Below are positions 1 to 7,663 of a stretch of 27,245 nucleotides of DNA, one piece after another. The stretch spans positions 1 through 27,245 of the forward strand of contig JBBSTY010000040.1 of assembly GCA_038235385.1 (NCBI GenBank). The letters run 5' to 3'. The notes under the pieces were generated by a model. That model made no database searches, had not been told where the DNA came from, and was given only the letters and a program-made list of their open reading frames with translations. Within the stretch, counting starts at the first letter, position 1; the number at the start of each line of letters is the position of its first letter. This DNA comes from JBBSTY01 sp038235385. Lineage in GTDB: Bacteria > Actinomycetota > Acidimicrobiia > Acidimicrobiales > Acidimicrobilacustridaceae. The position numbers and the translations under genes were made by a program.

Positions 1-745
1 CGAGGGACGCGACGTCGCCCGGCAGGGCGACGAGCCGACTCGGGTGACGGATCGCCCCGATGCTCTCGTTCGCCACCCGGTGCGTCGCACCCACCGTGCG
101 CCGGAAGGTGTGCGCGAACGTGTCGGCAGCGGTCTCGAAGATGTTGGTGTGCGGCGGCGGCGGCTCGGGGACGATCACCACCTCCTCCACGTCCTCGGCG
201 TCACGCACGACGTCGATGAACTGCTCCGACATGCGGATGCCGCCCTCGCCGTCGGTGATGGTGTGGTGCATCTTCTGCACCAGTGCGGCGCGCCCGCCCT
301 CGACGCCGTCGACCACCACGAACTCCCAGAGCGGGCGGGTTCGGTCGAAGGGGTCCTGCACGATCTGGGAGGCGAGGTCGCGGAGCTGACGTTCGGTGCC
401 GGGCCCGGGGAGCGCGAGGTGGCGGAGGTGGAAGGCGATGTCGAAGTCGGGGTCGTCGTGCCACTCGGGTGGGGCGAAGCGACCGAGTGCAGGTACGACG
501 CGCTGGTGGAGGCGTGGGATGCGCTGGACCATCCGCAGCAACCGGCGGCGCAGCCGATCGGTGTCGGGTGGTTGGTCGAGCAGGGTGAGGCTGCCGAAGG
601 TCGAGCTGAGGAACGGGTCCTTCTCGACGTTCCACATCATGGCCTCGACGTCGGACATCCGCGGATCGCTGCGCACGTCGCGCTCACGGACGGCGCGAGG
701 CGCGCCCTCGGCGTCCGATGCCGGTTCCTCCACGCCCGAAGCCAT
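1..745 (-). CDS. Wax ester synthase / diacylglycerol acyltransferase (WS/DGAT), C-terminus beyond window
   Basis: Reading the minus strand from the ATG at 745 gives an open frame that leaves the window at its left edge, so about 248 N-terminal residues are visible of a family normally 440-500 long. The acyltransferase active-site motif HHTITDG sits at residues 160-166 (HHxxxDG), and PLWE at 138-141 is the other N-domain hallmark. Family knowledge: these enzymes transfer an acyl group from acyl-CoA to diacylglycerol or a fatty alcohol at the membrane, making storage lipid. A TACGCT -10 box lies six bases before the ATG, favouring this start over Met30 (position 658), where family similarity begins. 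It is the last visible gene of a minus-strand run with a DsbA-like protein, PAP2 phosphatase and hydrolase. Family call is firm; acceptor substrate cannot be told. Confidence 0.9.
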   Translation of the reverse strand, partial: MASGVEEPASDAEGAPRAVRERDVRSDPRMSDVEAMMWNVEKDPFLSSTFGSLTLLDQPPDTDRLRRRLLRMVQRIPRLHQRVVPALGRFAPPEWHDDPDFDIAFHLRHLALPGPGTERQLRDLASQIVQDPFDRTRPLWEFVVVDGVEGGRAALVQKMHHTITDGEGGIRMSEQFIDVVRDAEDVEEVVIVPEPPPPHTNIFETAADTFAHTFRRTVGATHRVANESIGAIRHPSRLVALPGDVASL

Positions 746-757
746 GGTTCGAGCGTA
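746..757 (-). promoter_or_regulatory. Leaderless -10 box of WS/DGAT gene
   Basis: On the minus strand TACGCT (757-752) is followed by six bases and the ATG at 745. This matches the TANNNT plus 6-7 nt spacing of leaderless actinobacterial promoters, so transcription probably starts at the A of the start codon. No Shine-Dalgarno sequence is present. Confidence 0.5.
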
Positions 758-799
758 GGCCGGATCCTCGGACGTGTCGTCAGCGGTCGGCGACGGGGA

Positions 800-1402
800 T
801 CACCGAGGGATGCTGGTGTGCTTGAACTCGTTGAGGTCGGGCCACCCGGCGAGCAGATCCACGATGCGTTCGATGGCCGCCTGCGACTCGGCGGCGCTGG
901 TGGGGCCGTTCATGAGGCGGACGAAGGCAGCGTGTCCATCGGAGATGAAGGTGGGGACACCCCACACGTCGTGCTCGGACGCCGCTGCCTCGTGCTCCTT
1001 GCGTACCGTTGCGAGGGGCTCACCGGACTCGATGGCCGCGAAGACCGCATCAGCATCGACCTGGGAGGCCTCGAGGGCCGATCGGATCATCGCCGGGTCG
1101 CGGAGGTCCTGCCCGTCCTCGTGGCGCGCCCGGAAGAGCGCTCGGTGCGTGGCGAGGAACCGGTCGGGGTCCTGGTCGCGGACCACCACGCCGGCCCGGA
1201 GCGCCAGGAGCCCGGAGTCGTCGCCGGGACGGTCCCAGATCGGCATCTCGCCGTCGTCGACGTGCACCTGACCCAGCGAGAACGCGACGAACGAGATGTC
1301 CCAGTCCGCGCCGCCGAGCAACGCCTCCACGAGGTGGTCGTGGACCTTGTAGGCGAAGGGGCAGCGGTAGTCCCAGGTGACCGAGAACGCGGGTGTCGAC
1401 AT
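800..1402 (-). CDS. DsbA/FrnE-family thioredoxin-fold protein with a single cysteine
   Basis: 200 residues starting MSTPAFSVTWDYRCPFAYK. The N-terminal strand followed by a CPxx motif, an alpha-helical insert and the GVPTF cis-proline segment (about residue 154) are those of the DsbA/FrnE/2-hydroxychromene-2-carboxylate isomerase superfamily. The motif here is C-P-F-A: Cys14 is the only cysteine in the protein, so it cannot form the CxxC disulfide of FrnE. It may act as a glutathione- or mycothiol-dependent isomerase/transferase, or as a monothiol oxidoreductase. No signal peptide is visible, so it is probably cytoplasmic. It lies 37 nt downstream of the PAP2 gene and 54 nt upstream of the WS/DGAT gene, on the same strand. 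Superfamily is clear; reaction unknown. Confidence 0.8.
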   Translation of the reverse strand: MSTPAFSVTWDYRCPFAYKVHDHLVEALLGGADWDISFVAFSLGQVHVDDGEMPIWDRPGDDSGLLALRAGVVVRDQDPDRFLATHRALFRARHEDGQDLRDPAMIRSALEASQVDADAVFAAIESGEPLATVRKEHEAAASEHDVWGVPTFISDGHAAFVRLMNGPTSAAESQAAIERIVDLLAGWPDLNEFKHTSIPR

Positions 1403-1439
1403 GGTCGGTGCAACGGCGACGGTCCTGGCGGCATTCCCG

Positions 1440-2204
1440 TCAGCGTCGACGGGCGGCGCGCGCTCGGATGCGGCGCGTGCCGATCGGTCCCTTGTCGAGC
1501 GGCCACGCCCGTTTGGCGACGGTGCCGATGACGAGACCGACGGCGAGCCCGCCGACGATGTCGGAGGCGTGGTGGATGCGCACGTACACACGGCTCGACG
1601 CGACCAACGCCGCCAGCGCCCACCAGAGCGGTTTCGCCCGGCTGTGCTCGGAGAGGAGCACGGCGGCGACCGCCGCAGAGCTCGAGTGGCCGGACGGGAA
1701 GCTGGTGGTGAGCGGAACGCGCAGCTTGTACGGGCGATCGACCTCGACGACAGGCCGCTCGCGCTTGAACAGCGACTTGATGATGCCGTTGACGAGGACC
1801 GACTCGAGGGGGAGCACGGTTCCGATGCGCACGGCGTTGGCCAGGTGGCGGTCCGACACCGCGCCGCGGGTCGCACCGATCAACAGCCAGATGAGCCCGA
1901 AGTCGCCGAGCTCGGTGATCGCGTAGAAGATGCGGTCGGCGGGCTCGGTGCCCCGGAGCGTGTCGAAGGCGCGGTCGACCGCCTGATCGAAGCGGTCGAC
2001 CAGGCTGCTGGCGTGGGGAGGTTCGACGTCGTGGGCGCCGATGCGCCTGACGATCGGGATCTCCTCGACGGCCGGGTGATCTCGGCCGAGCTCGCTCAGC
2101 CGGGCATGGATCGCCTCGCCGATGAACTCCTGACCGGGGGTCGGGTCGGCGTCGAGCTCGCTCGGGAGGGCGGGAGGGTCCGCGGGGTCGTTCACGCCGC
2201 GCAT
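1440..2204 (-). CDS. PAP2 superfamily membrane phosphatase
   Basis: 254 residues with all three PAP2/acid-phosphatase signature blocks: KSLFKRERP (K143-x6-R150-P151), PSGH at 170-173 and R205-x5-H211-x3-D215. Hydrophobic segments flank the motifs, as in membrane phosphatidate or undecaprenyl-diphosphate phosphatases, and about 85 mostly hydrophilic residues precede them. Family knowledge: the histidines form and resolve a phosphohistidine intermediate. Next to a WS/DGAT gene the obvious guess is phosphatidate to diacylglycerol, supplying the acyl acceptor, but undecaprenyl-diphosphate recycling cannot be excluded. The ATG at 2204 is one base after the stop of the upstream hydrolase (2206-2208), so translation is almost certainly coupled. 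Start chosen because upstream in-frame sequence overlaps the hydrolase. Confidence 0.88.
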   Translation of the reverse strand: MRGVNDPADPPALPSELDADPTPGQEFIGEAIHARLSELGRDHPAVEEIPIVRRIGAHDVEPPHASSLVDRFDQAVDRAFDTLRGTEPADRIFYAITELGDFGLIWLLIGATRGAVSDRHLANAVRIGTVLPLESVLVNGIIKSLFKRERPVVEVDRPYKLRVPLTTSFPSGHSSSAAVAAVLLSEHSRAKPLWWALAALVASSRVYVRIHHASDIVGGLAVGLVIGTVAKRAWPLDKGPIGTRRIRARAARRR

Positions 2205-2205
2205 G

Positions 2206-3135
2206 CTAGGTGAGCAGTGCGGCGCGGATGCGAGCAGCGATGCGCGCGGGATCCTCGAGCGGCCCGAAGTGGCCGAGGTCGGGGTGGTGGTCGAGCTGGC
2301 CACGGGGGAGGGCCTCGACGATCGGCCGGGCGAAGCTCGAGGGCGACATCGGTGTCTCGGCGCCGAACCCGACCGTGACCGGACAGGCCACCTCCCCGAG
2401 GTGCGCGAAGGCGTCGTGGCGCGCACCCATCTCGTACACCCGGGCCTCGACCTCGGGCCGGCACAGCAGCGTCACCGTCCCGTCATCGAGTTGGCGGAAC
2501 CCGCCGTCGACGTAGGCGCGGAGGGCGGCGGGGTCGAGCGCGTCGAACGGCGGCTTGCTCGCGAAGTTCGCATAGGCCGCGTCGAACGAGTCGAAGGTGG
2601 CCCGCCGGCGCCGCGCCCCGGCAGCGAGCGGGTTCGCGAGCGCCGGCGGGGAGCCGTCGACCTGGGCGGTGGCTGCCGCCACGTACTCCGGAGGGAACAC
2701 GACCGGCTCGTAGAGGTACAGCGCCTCGAAGGTTCCGGGCCGACGTTGCTCGGCGAGGAGGAGGGACGCGCCGCCCTTCGAGTGACCGGCGGCGATGAGG
2801 GGCCCGCCGCCGAGGTCGTCGACCACGGCCAGGATGTCGTCGGCGAACCCCGACCACGAGTAGGTGAGGTCGTCGGGCACGATGCTGGCGCCGTGGCCGC
2901 GCAGATCGGGGGCGATGCACCGTCGATCCGGGAGGTGTCGGGCGCACGGTCCCCACACCCGCCCGTGGAAGCCGGTGGCATGGGCGAGCAGGAGCGGCGG
3001 GCCGTCGCCGCCCAGATCGTGGACGACGACCGACACGCCGTCGGTGGAGCCGACGGTGACCGGTTCGCGGGTCCGGATCGCAAGCGGAGGAGGGGTGGCG
3101 GTCAGTGGGCGTTGGTGGGCTGGGCCGGATCGCAC
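2206..3135 (-). CDS. Alpha/beta-fold hydrolase
   Basis: 309 residues. The oxyanion-side HATGFHGRVW (about 51-61), DLRGHG (77-82), nucleophile elbow GHSKGG with Ser119, and the C-terminal LGHFGPLEDP histidine region (about 290) are the standard order of an alpha/beta hydrolase of the epoxide hydrolase/esterase type. The start is a GTG at 3135 that lies 34 bases inside the end of the upstream hypothetical gene; no better in-frame start exists before the fold begins near residue 27. There is no signal peptide or membrane segment. Its stop abuts the PAP2 start, so it belongs to the same transcript. Substrate unknown; a lipid ester or lipid-derived epoxide fits the company but is inference. Confidence 0.85.
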   Translation of the reverse strand: MRSGPAHQRPLTATPPPLAIRTREPVTVGSTDGVSVVVHDLGGDGPPLLLAHATGFHGRVWGPCARHLPDRRCIAPDLRGHGASIVPDDLTYSWSGFADDILAVVDDLGGGPLIAAGHSKGGASLLLAEQRRPGTFEALYLYEPVVFPPEYVAAATAQVDGSPPALANPLAAGARRRRATFDSFDAAYANFASKPPFDALDPAALRAYVDGGFRQLDDGTVTLLCRPEVEARVYEMGARHDAFAHLGEVACPVTVGFGAETPMSPSSFARPIVEALPRGQLDHHPDLGHFGPLEDPARIAARIRAALLT

Positions 3136-3605
3136 AGGTCAATCCTGGCAGCTGGGGCCATCGACCCCACGGTCCAGTGGTCGAGCCGCTCGCATCGAAC
3201 CGCCTCGCGGATGCAGCCGAGCGTCGTCTCGTCGATCATCGTCGGACCCTCGGTGAGGACATCGTGGAGCAGGTCGAGCGCCACGATCGTCACCGGCGCT
3301 CGGCGCCGGATGTCGGAGTCCGACACCAGCAGCGAGTCGAGGAACGGCACCCACGAGAGGTGGTCGCACAGTGCGGCTCGGGTCGAGCGAACCAGCAGAT
3401 CCAGGCGAGCGGCGGTGGTGGTGACCGCATCCGGCGACCCGATCGACAGCAGGACGAACGCGCCCGAGGGGCCGACCACGAACCGTGCGCTCGCGTTCGA
3501 GGCGACGACGTGCAACGGCGGCAACGCCATGAGCACGCGATCCATGCGCGGCGGCATGAGGTCGTCGGTCGGGTTCACAGTTGCGTTATCGGTCGATGCA
3601 CCCAT
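3102..3605 (-). CDS. Hypothetical protein, possible degenerate NERD-like fold
   Basis: 167 residues, not confidently recognised. Around residues 33-55 the pattern ASARFVVGPSGAFVLL resembles the opening strands of nuclease-related (NERD) domains, whose consensus has a GP(T/S)G(V/A)FV core followed by a conserved catalytic D/K pair. Here LLSIGS replaces the expected acidic-x-K strand, so if related it is probably not an active nuclease. Three cysteines are scattered (residues near 79, 131, 137) and no membrane segment is seen. It heads the minus-strand run and overlaps the hydrolase start by 34 bases, which supports it being a real translated gene. A perfect 9-bp inverted repeat includes its start codon. 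Function open. Confidence 0.6.
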   Translation of the reverse strand: MGASTDNATVNPTDDLMPPRMDRVLMALPPLHVVASNASARFVVGPSGAFVLLSIGSPDAVTTTAARLDLLVRSTRAALCDHLSWVPFLDSLLVSDSDIRRRAPVTIVALDLLHDVLTEGPTMIDETTLGCIREAVRCERLDHWTVGSMAPAARIDLCDPAQPTNAH

Positions 3606-3642
3606 AGGCCTTTAGGCCCACCTTAGGTCATTCGGCCTATGG
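3602..3642. repeat. Inverted repeat spanning the start codon of the 167-aa gene
   Basis: CCATAGGCC (3602-3610) and GGCCTATGG (3634-3642) are perfect 9-bp inverted repeats with a 23-bp spacer. The right-to-left gene starts inside one arm (CAT at 3603-3605). A TAAGGT -10-like box (3625-3620) lies in the spacer on the minus strand. This placement suits an operator, or an RNA hairpin that hides the start codon if transcription begins further upstream. Confidence 0.5.
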
Positions 3643-3749
3643 CTGCGCTCAGGAGTCGTGGTGACACCCGGCGTCGTGTCTCGCGTCCGTCGGTAGGCTC
3701 CGCCGGAGGGCCTGCTGAGCGACTTCCCGACCGAGAGGCTTCCCCGACC

Positions 3750-3770
3750 ATGCGCATCGCGGGATCATGA
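3750..3770 (+). CDS. Six-codon leader ORF coupled to the SnoaL-like gene
   Basis: An ATG at 3750 with GAGAGG 11 bases upstream opens a six-codon frame (MRIAGS) whose TGA stop overlaps the ATG of the next gene as ATGA. The Shine-Dalgarno lies before the mini-ORF and not directly before the main start, which suggests the downstream gene may be reached by translational coupling. Could be chance. Confidence 0.3.
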   Translation: MRIAGS

Positions 3771-4165
3771 GCGCCGAGCCGTCCGACGACCGCATCGCCC
3801 TGCTCGCCGCGAACCGAGCGTTCTACGCCGCCTTCGAGGCGCGTGACCTCGATCAGATGTCGGATGTGTGGGAGCACGCCGATCGGGTTTCGTGCAGCCA
3901 TCCCGGTTGGGGTGTGCTCCGGGGGTGGGGCCGGGTCGCCGCCAGTTGGATGGCGCTGTTCCAGGGGCCTCAACAGCTCCAGTTCATCCTCACCGACGAG
4001 CGGGCCGAGGTCGAGGGCGACGTGGGGTGGGTCACCGTCGACGAGAACCTGCTCGGCGACGATGGCTCCTCGACCGTCTCCTCGGTCAACCTGTTCGTGC
4101 GGGGGGTCGGCGGTCGATGGCTCCTCGTCGCCCACCACGGGTCCGCGGTCGCTCCCCGGCGCTGA
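3767..4165 (+). CDS. SnoaL-like / NTF2-fold protein (DUF4440-type)
   Basis: 132 residues. The N-terminal helix NRAFYAAFEARDLDQMSDVW followed by a cysteine-histidine segment, GW..V..SW near 53-61 and the C-terminal strands ending in GRWLLVAHHGS are typical of SnoaL-like nuclear-transport-factor-2 folds. Such proteins form cone-shaped alpha+beta barrels that act as small-molecule isomerases, hydrolases or binding proteins; no specific reaction can be read. Start at 3767 because the only upstream ATG (3750) is in another frame and stops after six codons. It is convergent with the glutaryl-CoA dehydrogenase gene, the two stops being 23 nt apart, so the two are not co-transcribed. A TAGGCT box at 3694-3699 is a possible -10 element. 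Confidence 0.8.
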   Translation: MSAEPSDDRIALLAANRAFYAAFEARDLDQMSDVWEHADRVSCSHPGWGVLRGWGRVAASWMALFQGPQQLQFILTDERAEVEGDVGWVTVDENLLGDDGSSTVSSVNLFVRGVGGRWLLVAHHGSAVAPRR

Positions 4166-4188
4166 CGAGCCGGCGGACTCGACATCGG

Positions 4189-5400
4189 TCAGACGAAGGC
4201 GCTGAGCCCGGTGATCGCCTGGCCGAGCACGAGCTGGTGGATCTCGTTGGTTCCCTCGTAGGTGAACACCGATTCCAGGTTGTTCATGTGGCGGATCACG
4301 GGGTACTCGAGGGTGATGCCGTTGGCGCCGAGGACCGACCGGGCCTCCCGCGCCACCCAGAGCGCCTCACGCACGTTGTCCATCTTGCCGAAGCTGACCT
4401 GGGCCGATGACAGGGTGCCCTGGTCCTTCATGCGGCCGAGGTGCAGGGCCACGAGGTACGCCTTGTTGATGCGCACCATCATCTCGACCAGCTTGCGCTG
4501 GGTGAGCTGGAACGAGCCGATCGGCTTGCCGAACTGCTCGCGGTCCTTTGCATAGGCGAGGGCGGCCTCGTAGCAGGCTCGACCAGCACCCGTGGCGCCC
4601 CACAGGATCCCGAAGCGGGCCTCGTTGAGGCACGACAGCGGGCCTCGCATGGTGGACACCTCGGGGAGGCGAGCCGAATCGGGCAGGCGGACGTCGGTGA
4701 GGACGAGCTCGCTGGTGATCGAGGCTCGGAGCGAGATCTTCTTGTGGATGTCGTTGGCGACGAAACCCGGTGCGTCGGTTGGGACGATGAACCCGTGGAT
4801 CGGACCGGTGTTGCCGTCGGCGTCGCCGTCCCGGCACCACACGATGGCGACATCGGCGACGCCGCCGTTGGTGATCCACATCTTGGTGCCGTTGAGGATC
4901 CAGTCGTCGCCATCGCGTCGGGCCCGCGTGCGCATGCTCGACGGATCGCTGCCCGAGTCGGGTTCGGTGAGCCCGAAGCAGCCGATGACCTCGCCTGCCG
5001 CCATGCGCGGAAGCCACTCCTGCTTCTGCTCCTCGGATCCGAACCTCCAGATCGGGAACATGGCGAGCGAGCCCTGGACCGACACGAAGCTCCGGGCGCC
5101 GCTGTCGCCCGCCTCGAGCTCGAGGCAGGCCAGTCCGTAGGCGACGGCGCTGGTGCCCGCGCAGCCGTACCCCTCGAGGTGCATGCCGAGCAGGCCCAAC
5201 GAGCCCATCTCCCCGGCCAGCTCCTTGGGGAAGGTGCCCACCTCGAACCACTCGGCGACGTCGGGGAGGATGCGATCTCCGACGAACTGGCGCACGGTGT
5301 CGCGCAGCAGCAGCTCCTCGGCGGTCAGGAGGGCATCGACCCCGATGAAGTCGTGTGGGTCACCGGTGCCGAAGGCCTGGCTGGGGGTGTCCGTGCTCAT
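4189..5400 (-). CDS. gcdH: Glutaryl-CoA dehydrogenase (acyl-CoA dehydrogenase family)
   Basis: 403 residues, the usual family length. The whole chain follows glutaryl-CoA dehydrogenases: EGYGCAGTSAVAYGL, GDSGARSFVSVQGSLAMFPI with Arg103 (equivalent to the substrate-carboxylate-binding Arg94 of the human enzyme), GCFGLTEPDSGSDP, KMWITNG, and YEGTNEIH with catalytic base Glu382. Family knowledge: it oxidatively decarboxylates glutaryl-CoA to crotonyl-CoA and CO2, passing electrons to ETF, in lysine, tryptophan and aromatic/dicarboxylate breakdown. The ATG at 5400 has a GAGG ribosome-binding site about six bases upstream; longer in-frame extensions look unrelated. It is flanked by a convergent SnoaL-like gene and, upstream on the same strand, a secreted lipase gene. 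Assignment is strong on residue pattern. Confidence 0.93.
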   Translation of the reverse strand: MSTDTPSQAFGTGDPHDFIGVDALLTAEELLLRDTVRQFVGDRILPDVAEWFEVGTFPKELAGEMGSLGLLGMHLEGYGCAGTSAVAYGLACLELEAGDSGARSFVSVQGSLAMFPIWRFGSEEQKQEWLPRMAAGEVIGCFGLTEPDSGSDPSSMRTRARRDGDDWILNGTKMWITNGGVADVAIVWCRDGDADGNTGPIHGFIVPTDAPGFVANDIHKKISLRASITSELVLTDVRLPDSARLPEVSTMRGPLSCLNEARFGILWGATGAGRACYEAALAYAKDREQFGKPIGSFQLTQRKLVEMMVRINKAYLVALHLGRMKDQGTLSSAQVSFGKMDNVREALWVAREARSVLGANGITLEYPVIRHMNNLESVFTYEGTNEIHQLVLGQAITGLSAFV

Positions 5401-5479
5401 GGTGAACCTCGTGTGGTGGGTGGTCGGCAGCGGGATCGATCGATCCACCAGGATCCCCGGTGTCGGTGCGATCCCCAAA

Positions 5480-6790
5480 TCAGACGGGTGCGACGGTCCC
5501 GTCCGATGGGGTCGGGGCGGCCGGGCAGTTGGAGGGTGCGGTGCGATCGGCGAACCGGTCGGCGATCCACTGGGTGATCTCGTCGTCGGCGTCGAGCAGC
5601 ACCATGGTGTGGTTGGAGCCCTGGTACTCGCTGAGCTGCACGGTGACGCCCAGCGCGCACTGGCGTTCGAAGATCCCGACGCTCTGCGACGTGGGCACGA
5701 TCGGGTCCTCGATGCCGTGGAGGATCAGGATCGGCACCGGTGTGCGCACCCGACCGGGGCTGTTGGCCTCGAGGATGATCCGCACGTCGGGGTCCTGGCT
5801 CGGGTCGGCCCGGAACAGGTCGGCCGACTCGAAGTCGTCTCGGTACGCGGCCGCGATGTCGTTGGTGCACCCCGTCTGGATCACGCCGGACCGGGCCATG
5901 GCCTCGTCGCTCAGGAACTGGGCGGGGTCGAGGTCGGGGTTGTCCTCGGCCAGGCCGAACAGGAACATGGGGACGAGCCCCCGCTGTGGGGAGTCGATGT
6001 AGGGGCTCAGGTCGGTGAGATCGCCCACGGGAGCGAGCGCGATCGCGCCCCGGAGATCGAGCTCGGGGGCGTAGGTCGGGGCGATCTCGGCGGTGAACAC
6101 CGCGGCGTGTCCACCCTGGGACAGCCCGTAGGCCACCCACTCGTCGCGGACCGGGACAATCGAGAGCCGGTGGGCGGCTCGAACCAAATCGATGGTGCTG
6201 CGGCCTTCGGGGATCCCCGAGATGTACGGGTGCGTCTGGCCGGTCGGCCCCAGACCGGTGTAGTCGGGTGCAGCGACGACGTGGTCCGGTTCGGCCCGGC
6301 TCAACGGCACGCGCGATGCGTCGCGACTCGGTGCGCACATCGAGATCATGCCGTCGGTGCCGTGGAGCGAGGCGACGATCGGCCAGCCTCCCTCGGGCGC
6401 CTCGGTCCGAGGACCGAAGATCAGCCCGGTGGCGGCGATGTCGGCACCGTCCTTGCTGCGCGAGTGGTACATGACGCGATACGTGTCGACGTCGTCGCGC
6501 TCGGACTCCTCGACGGGGTCGACCCGGATGAGGTCACCCGGCCGACCGCTGGGCAGGGGATCGGGCGGCGCGTAGAAGTCACCGTCACCCGACCAGATGG
6601 GTGCCCCCGACCCCTCGAGCCCGCGTTGGGGGGTCGCCGCAGAATCGGCCTGCGAGGAGGTGCAGGCGACAGCACCGAGACCGACGCCGAGCACGACCGC
6701 GATGGCGGTCAGCAGCCCACGTGCGCGCGCACACCCCGAGCGGGCGGCCCTCGACGGGTGAGTGGACAGGGATCGGGGTCGGTGGGACAT
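5480..6790 (-). CDS. Secreted lipase, lipoprotein (secretory lipase family)
   Basis: 436 residues. Residues 20-43 form a signal peptide: arginines, a hydrophobic stretch, then a GAVAC lipobox with Cys43, so the mature enzyme should be lipid-anchored outside the cytoplasmic membrane. The catalytic part resembles secretory (Candida LIP-type) lipases and cephalosporin-esterase-like alpha/beta hydrolases: SLHGTDG near 141-147, nucleophile GLSQGG with Ser224, an acid candidate in HGIEDPIVP and a histidine candidate in GSNHTM. Its product would be free fatty acids for the FadD/FadE enzymes nearby. The ATG at 6790 has no Shine-Dalgarno; an in-frame GTG at 6802 sits ten bases after a TAACGT -10 box (6818-6813) and may be the true start. 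It is divergent from the MTH1187-type gene. Confidence 0.88.
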   Translation of the reverse strand: MSHRPRSLSTHPSRAARSGCARARGLLTAIAVVLGVGLGAVACTSSQADSAATPQRGLEGSGAPIWSGDGDFYAPPDPLPSGRPGDLIRVDPVEESERDDVDTYRVMYHSRSKDGADIAATGLIFGPRTEAPEGGWPIVASLHGTDGMISMCAPSRDASRVPLSRAEPDHVVAAPDYTGLGPTGQTHPYISGIPEGRSTIDLVRAAHRLSIVPVRDEWVAYGLSQGGHAAVFTAEIAPTYAPELDLRGAIALAPVGDLTDLSPYIDSPQRGLVPMFLFGLAEDNPDLDPAQFLSDEAMARSGVIQTGCTNDIAAAYRDDFESADLFRADPSQDPDVRIILEANSPGRVRTPVPILILHGIEDPIVPTSQSVGIFERQCALGVTVQLSEYQGSNHTMVLLDADDEITQWIADRFADRTAPSNCPAAPTPSDGTVAPV

Positions 6791-6901
6791 CGCGGCCGTC
6801 ACAGGTGCGGACACGTTAGTGGTCCGGTCGATCGGATCGTCGGAGCCCCCGCCCGGCCTGGCGCGCGGCGTCGGGTGCGCGGTCCGTGGCAAGCTCGGAC
6901 G

Positions 6902-7198
6902 ATGATCGCAGCCTTCTCCATCACCCCCCTCGGCGCCGGCGACTCGGTCAGCGAGTACGTCGCCGACGCCGTCCGCCTGGTCCGTGCGAGCGGTCTCCCG
7001 AACGAGACCAACGCCATGTTCACCAACGTCGAGGGCGACTGGGACGAGGTGATGTCGCTCATCGGTTCCTGCGTCGACAGGGTCGGTGAGGGCGCGCCCC
7101 GCGTCAGCGTCGTCATCAAGATCGATCACCGGCCGGGTCACGACGGTGCCCTCACGAGCAAGGTCGAAGCGGTGGAGCGCCACCTGACCGACGGCTGA
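6902..7198 (+). CDS. MTH1187-family (UPF0045-like) thiamine-binding protein
   Basis: 98 residues, the family length. The start MIAAFSITPLGAGDSVSEYVADAVRLVRASGLPN, the middle NAMFTNVEGDWDEVM and the end SVVIKIDHRPG match the MTH1187/YkoF-like ferredoxin-like fold. (The quoted start is read as three consecutive pieces: MIAAFSITPLG, AGDSVSEYVADAV, RLVRASGLPN.) Members bind thiamine or its hydroxymethylpyrimidine part, or act as small-ligand sensors. A soluble cytoplasmic protein. The ATG at 6902 is the only sensible start, preceded by the divergent lipase promoter region of about 110 nt. No thiamine genes or TPP riboswitch are visible nearby, so the ligand is inferred from the family only. Confidence 0.85.
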   Translation: MIAAFSITPLGAGDSVSEYVADAVRLVRASGLPNETNAMFTNVEGDWDEVMSLIGSCVDRVGEGAPRVSVVIKIDHRPGHDGALTSKVEAVERHLTDG

Positions 7199-7244
7199 GG
7201 CGATCGGGGACGCCCCGCGTCGCGCACGGAACCTGGTGTGCCCG

Positions 7245-7256
7245 TACGCTGCCGCC
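7245..7256 (+). promoter_or_regulatory. Leaderless -10 box of the DoxX-like gene
   Basis: TACGCT (7245-7250) is followed by exactly six bases and the ATG at 7257. The hexamer and spacing are identical to those before the WS/DGAT gene on the other strand. No Shine-Dalgarno sequence intervenes. Confidence 0.5.
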
Positions 7257-7640
7257 ATGACCGTCACCGACTCCGCGCCGACCGCCCCGAGCGTCCGCGC
7301 CCGGCTCGGCTTCGCCGCGTTCATGGCCGGAGCAGGGATCACCCACTTCGTCGCCCCCGACTTCTACGCCCGCGTGGTTCCGAGGTGGATCGGCCACGAG
7401 AAGCAGGTGGTGGCCTGGAGCGGTGTCGCCGAGATCCTCTGCGGGACCCTGGTCGCGATCCCGCGCACCCGCCGAATCGGCGCCTGGATGAGCCTCGTGC
7501 CCCTCATCGTGGTGTACCCCGCCAACATCGACATGGCGCTTCGGGCGGGCAGGCCCCACGACGCCGAGTCATGGACGGCCTGGATCCGCCTCCCGCTCCA
7601 GGTCCCGCTGTGGTGGTGGGCCCGGCGCGTCGCTCGCTGA
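7257..7640 (+). CDS. DoxX-like small membrane protein
   Basis: 127 residues with three to four hydrophobic segments: about 17-33, 55-75, 80-98 and a short C-terminal LPLQVPLWWWA. The patterns GITHFVAPDFYARVVP, WSGVAEILCG and VVYPANIDMAL are those of small DoxX/MauE-like integral membrane proteins. Family knowledge: members are linked to quinone or thiol redox at the membrane, but most are uncharacterised. Start is the ATG at 7257, right after the -10 box; a frame extension to 7236 would overlap that box. It is convergent with the SDR gene, 23 nt between stops. Family likely, function unknown. Confidence 0.75.
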   Translation: MTVTDSAPTAPSVRARLGFAAFMAGAGITHFVAPDFYARVVPRWIGHEKQVVAWSGVAEILCGTLVAIPRTRRIGAWMSLVPLIVVYPANIDMALRAGRPHDAESWTAWIRLPLQVPLWWWARRVAR

Positions 7641-7663
7641 TCGACCCGTGCGACTGACGATGG

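Noticed and set aside
3611..3642. TTAGG-containing stretch considered as an iron (DtxR/IdeR) box
   Set aside because: The second half-site does not match the inverted TTAGG consensus, and the neighbouring genes have no iron role.
5153..7198. 681-codon plus-strand open frame opposite the dehydrogenase and lipase genes
   Set aside because: Antisense shadow; only its last 98 codons (from 6902) are a recognised protein.
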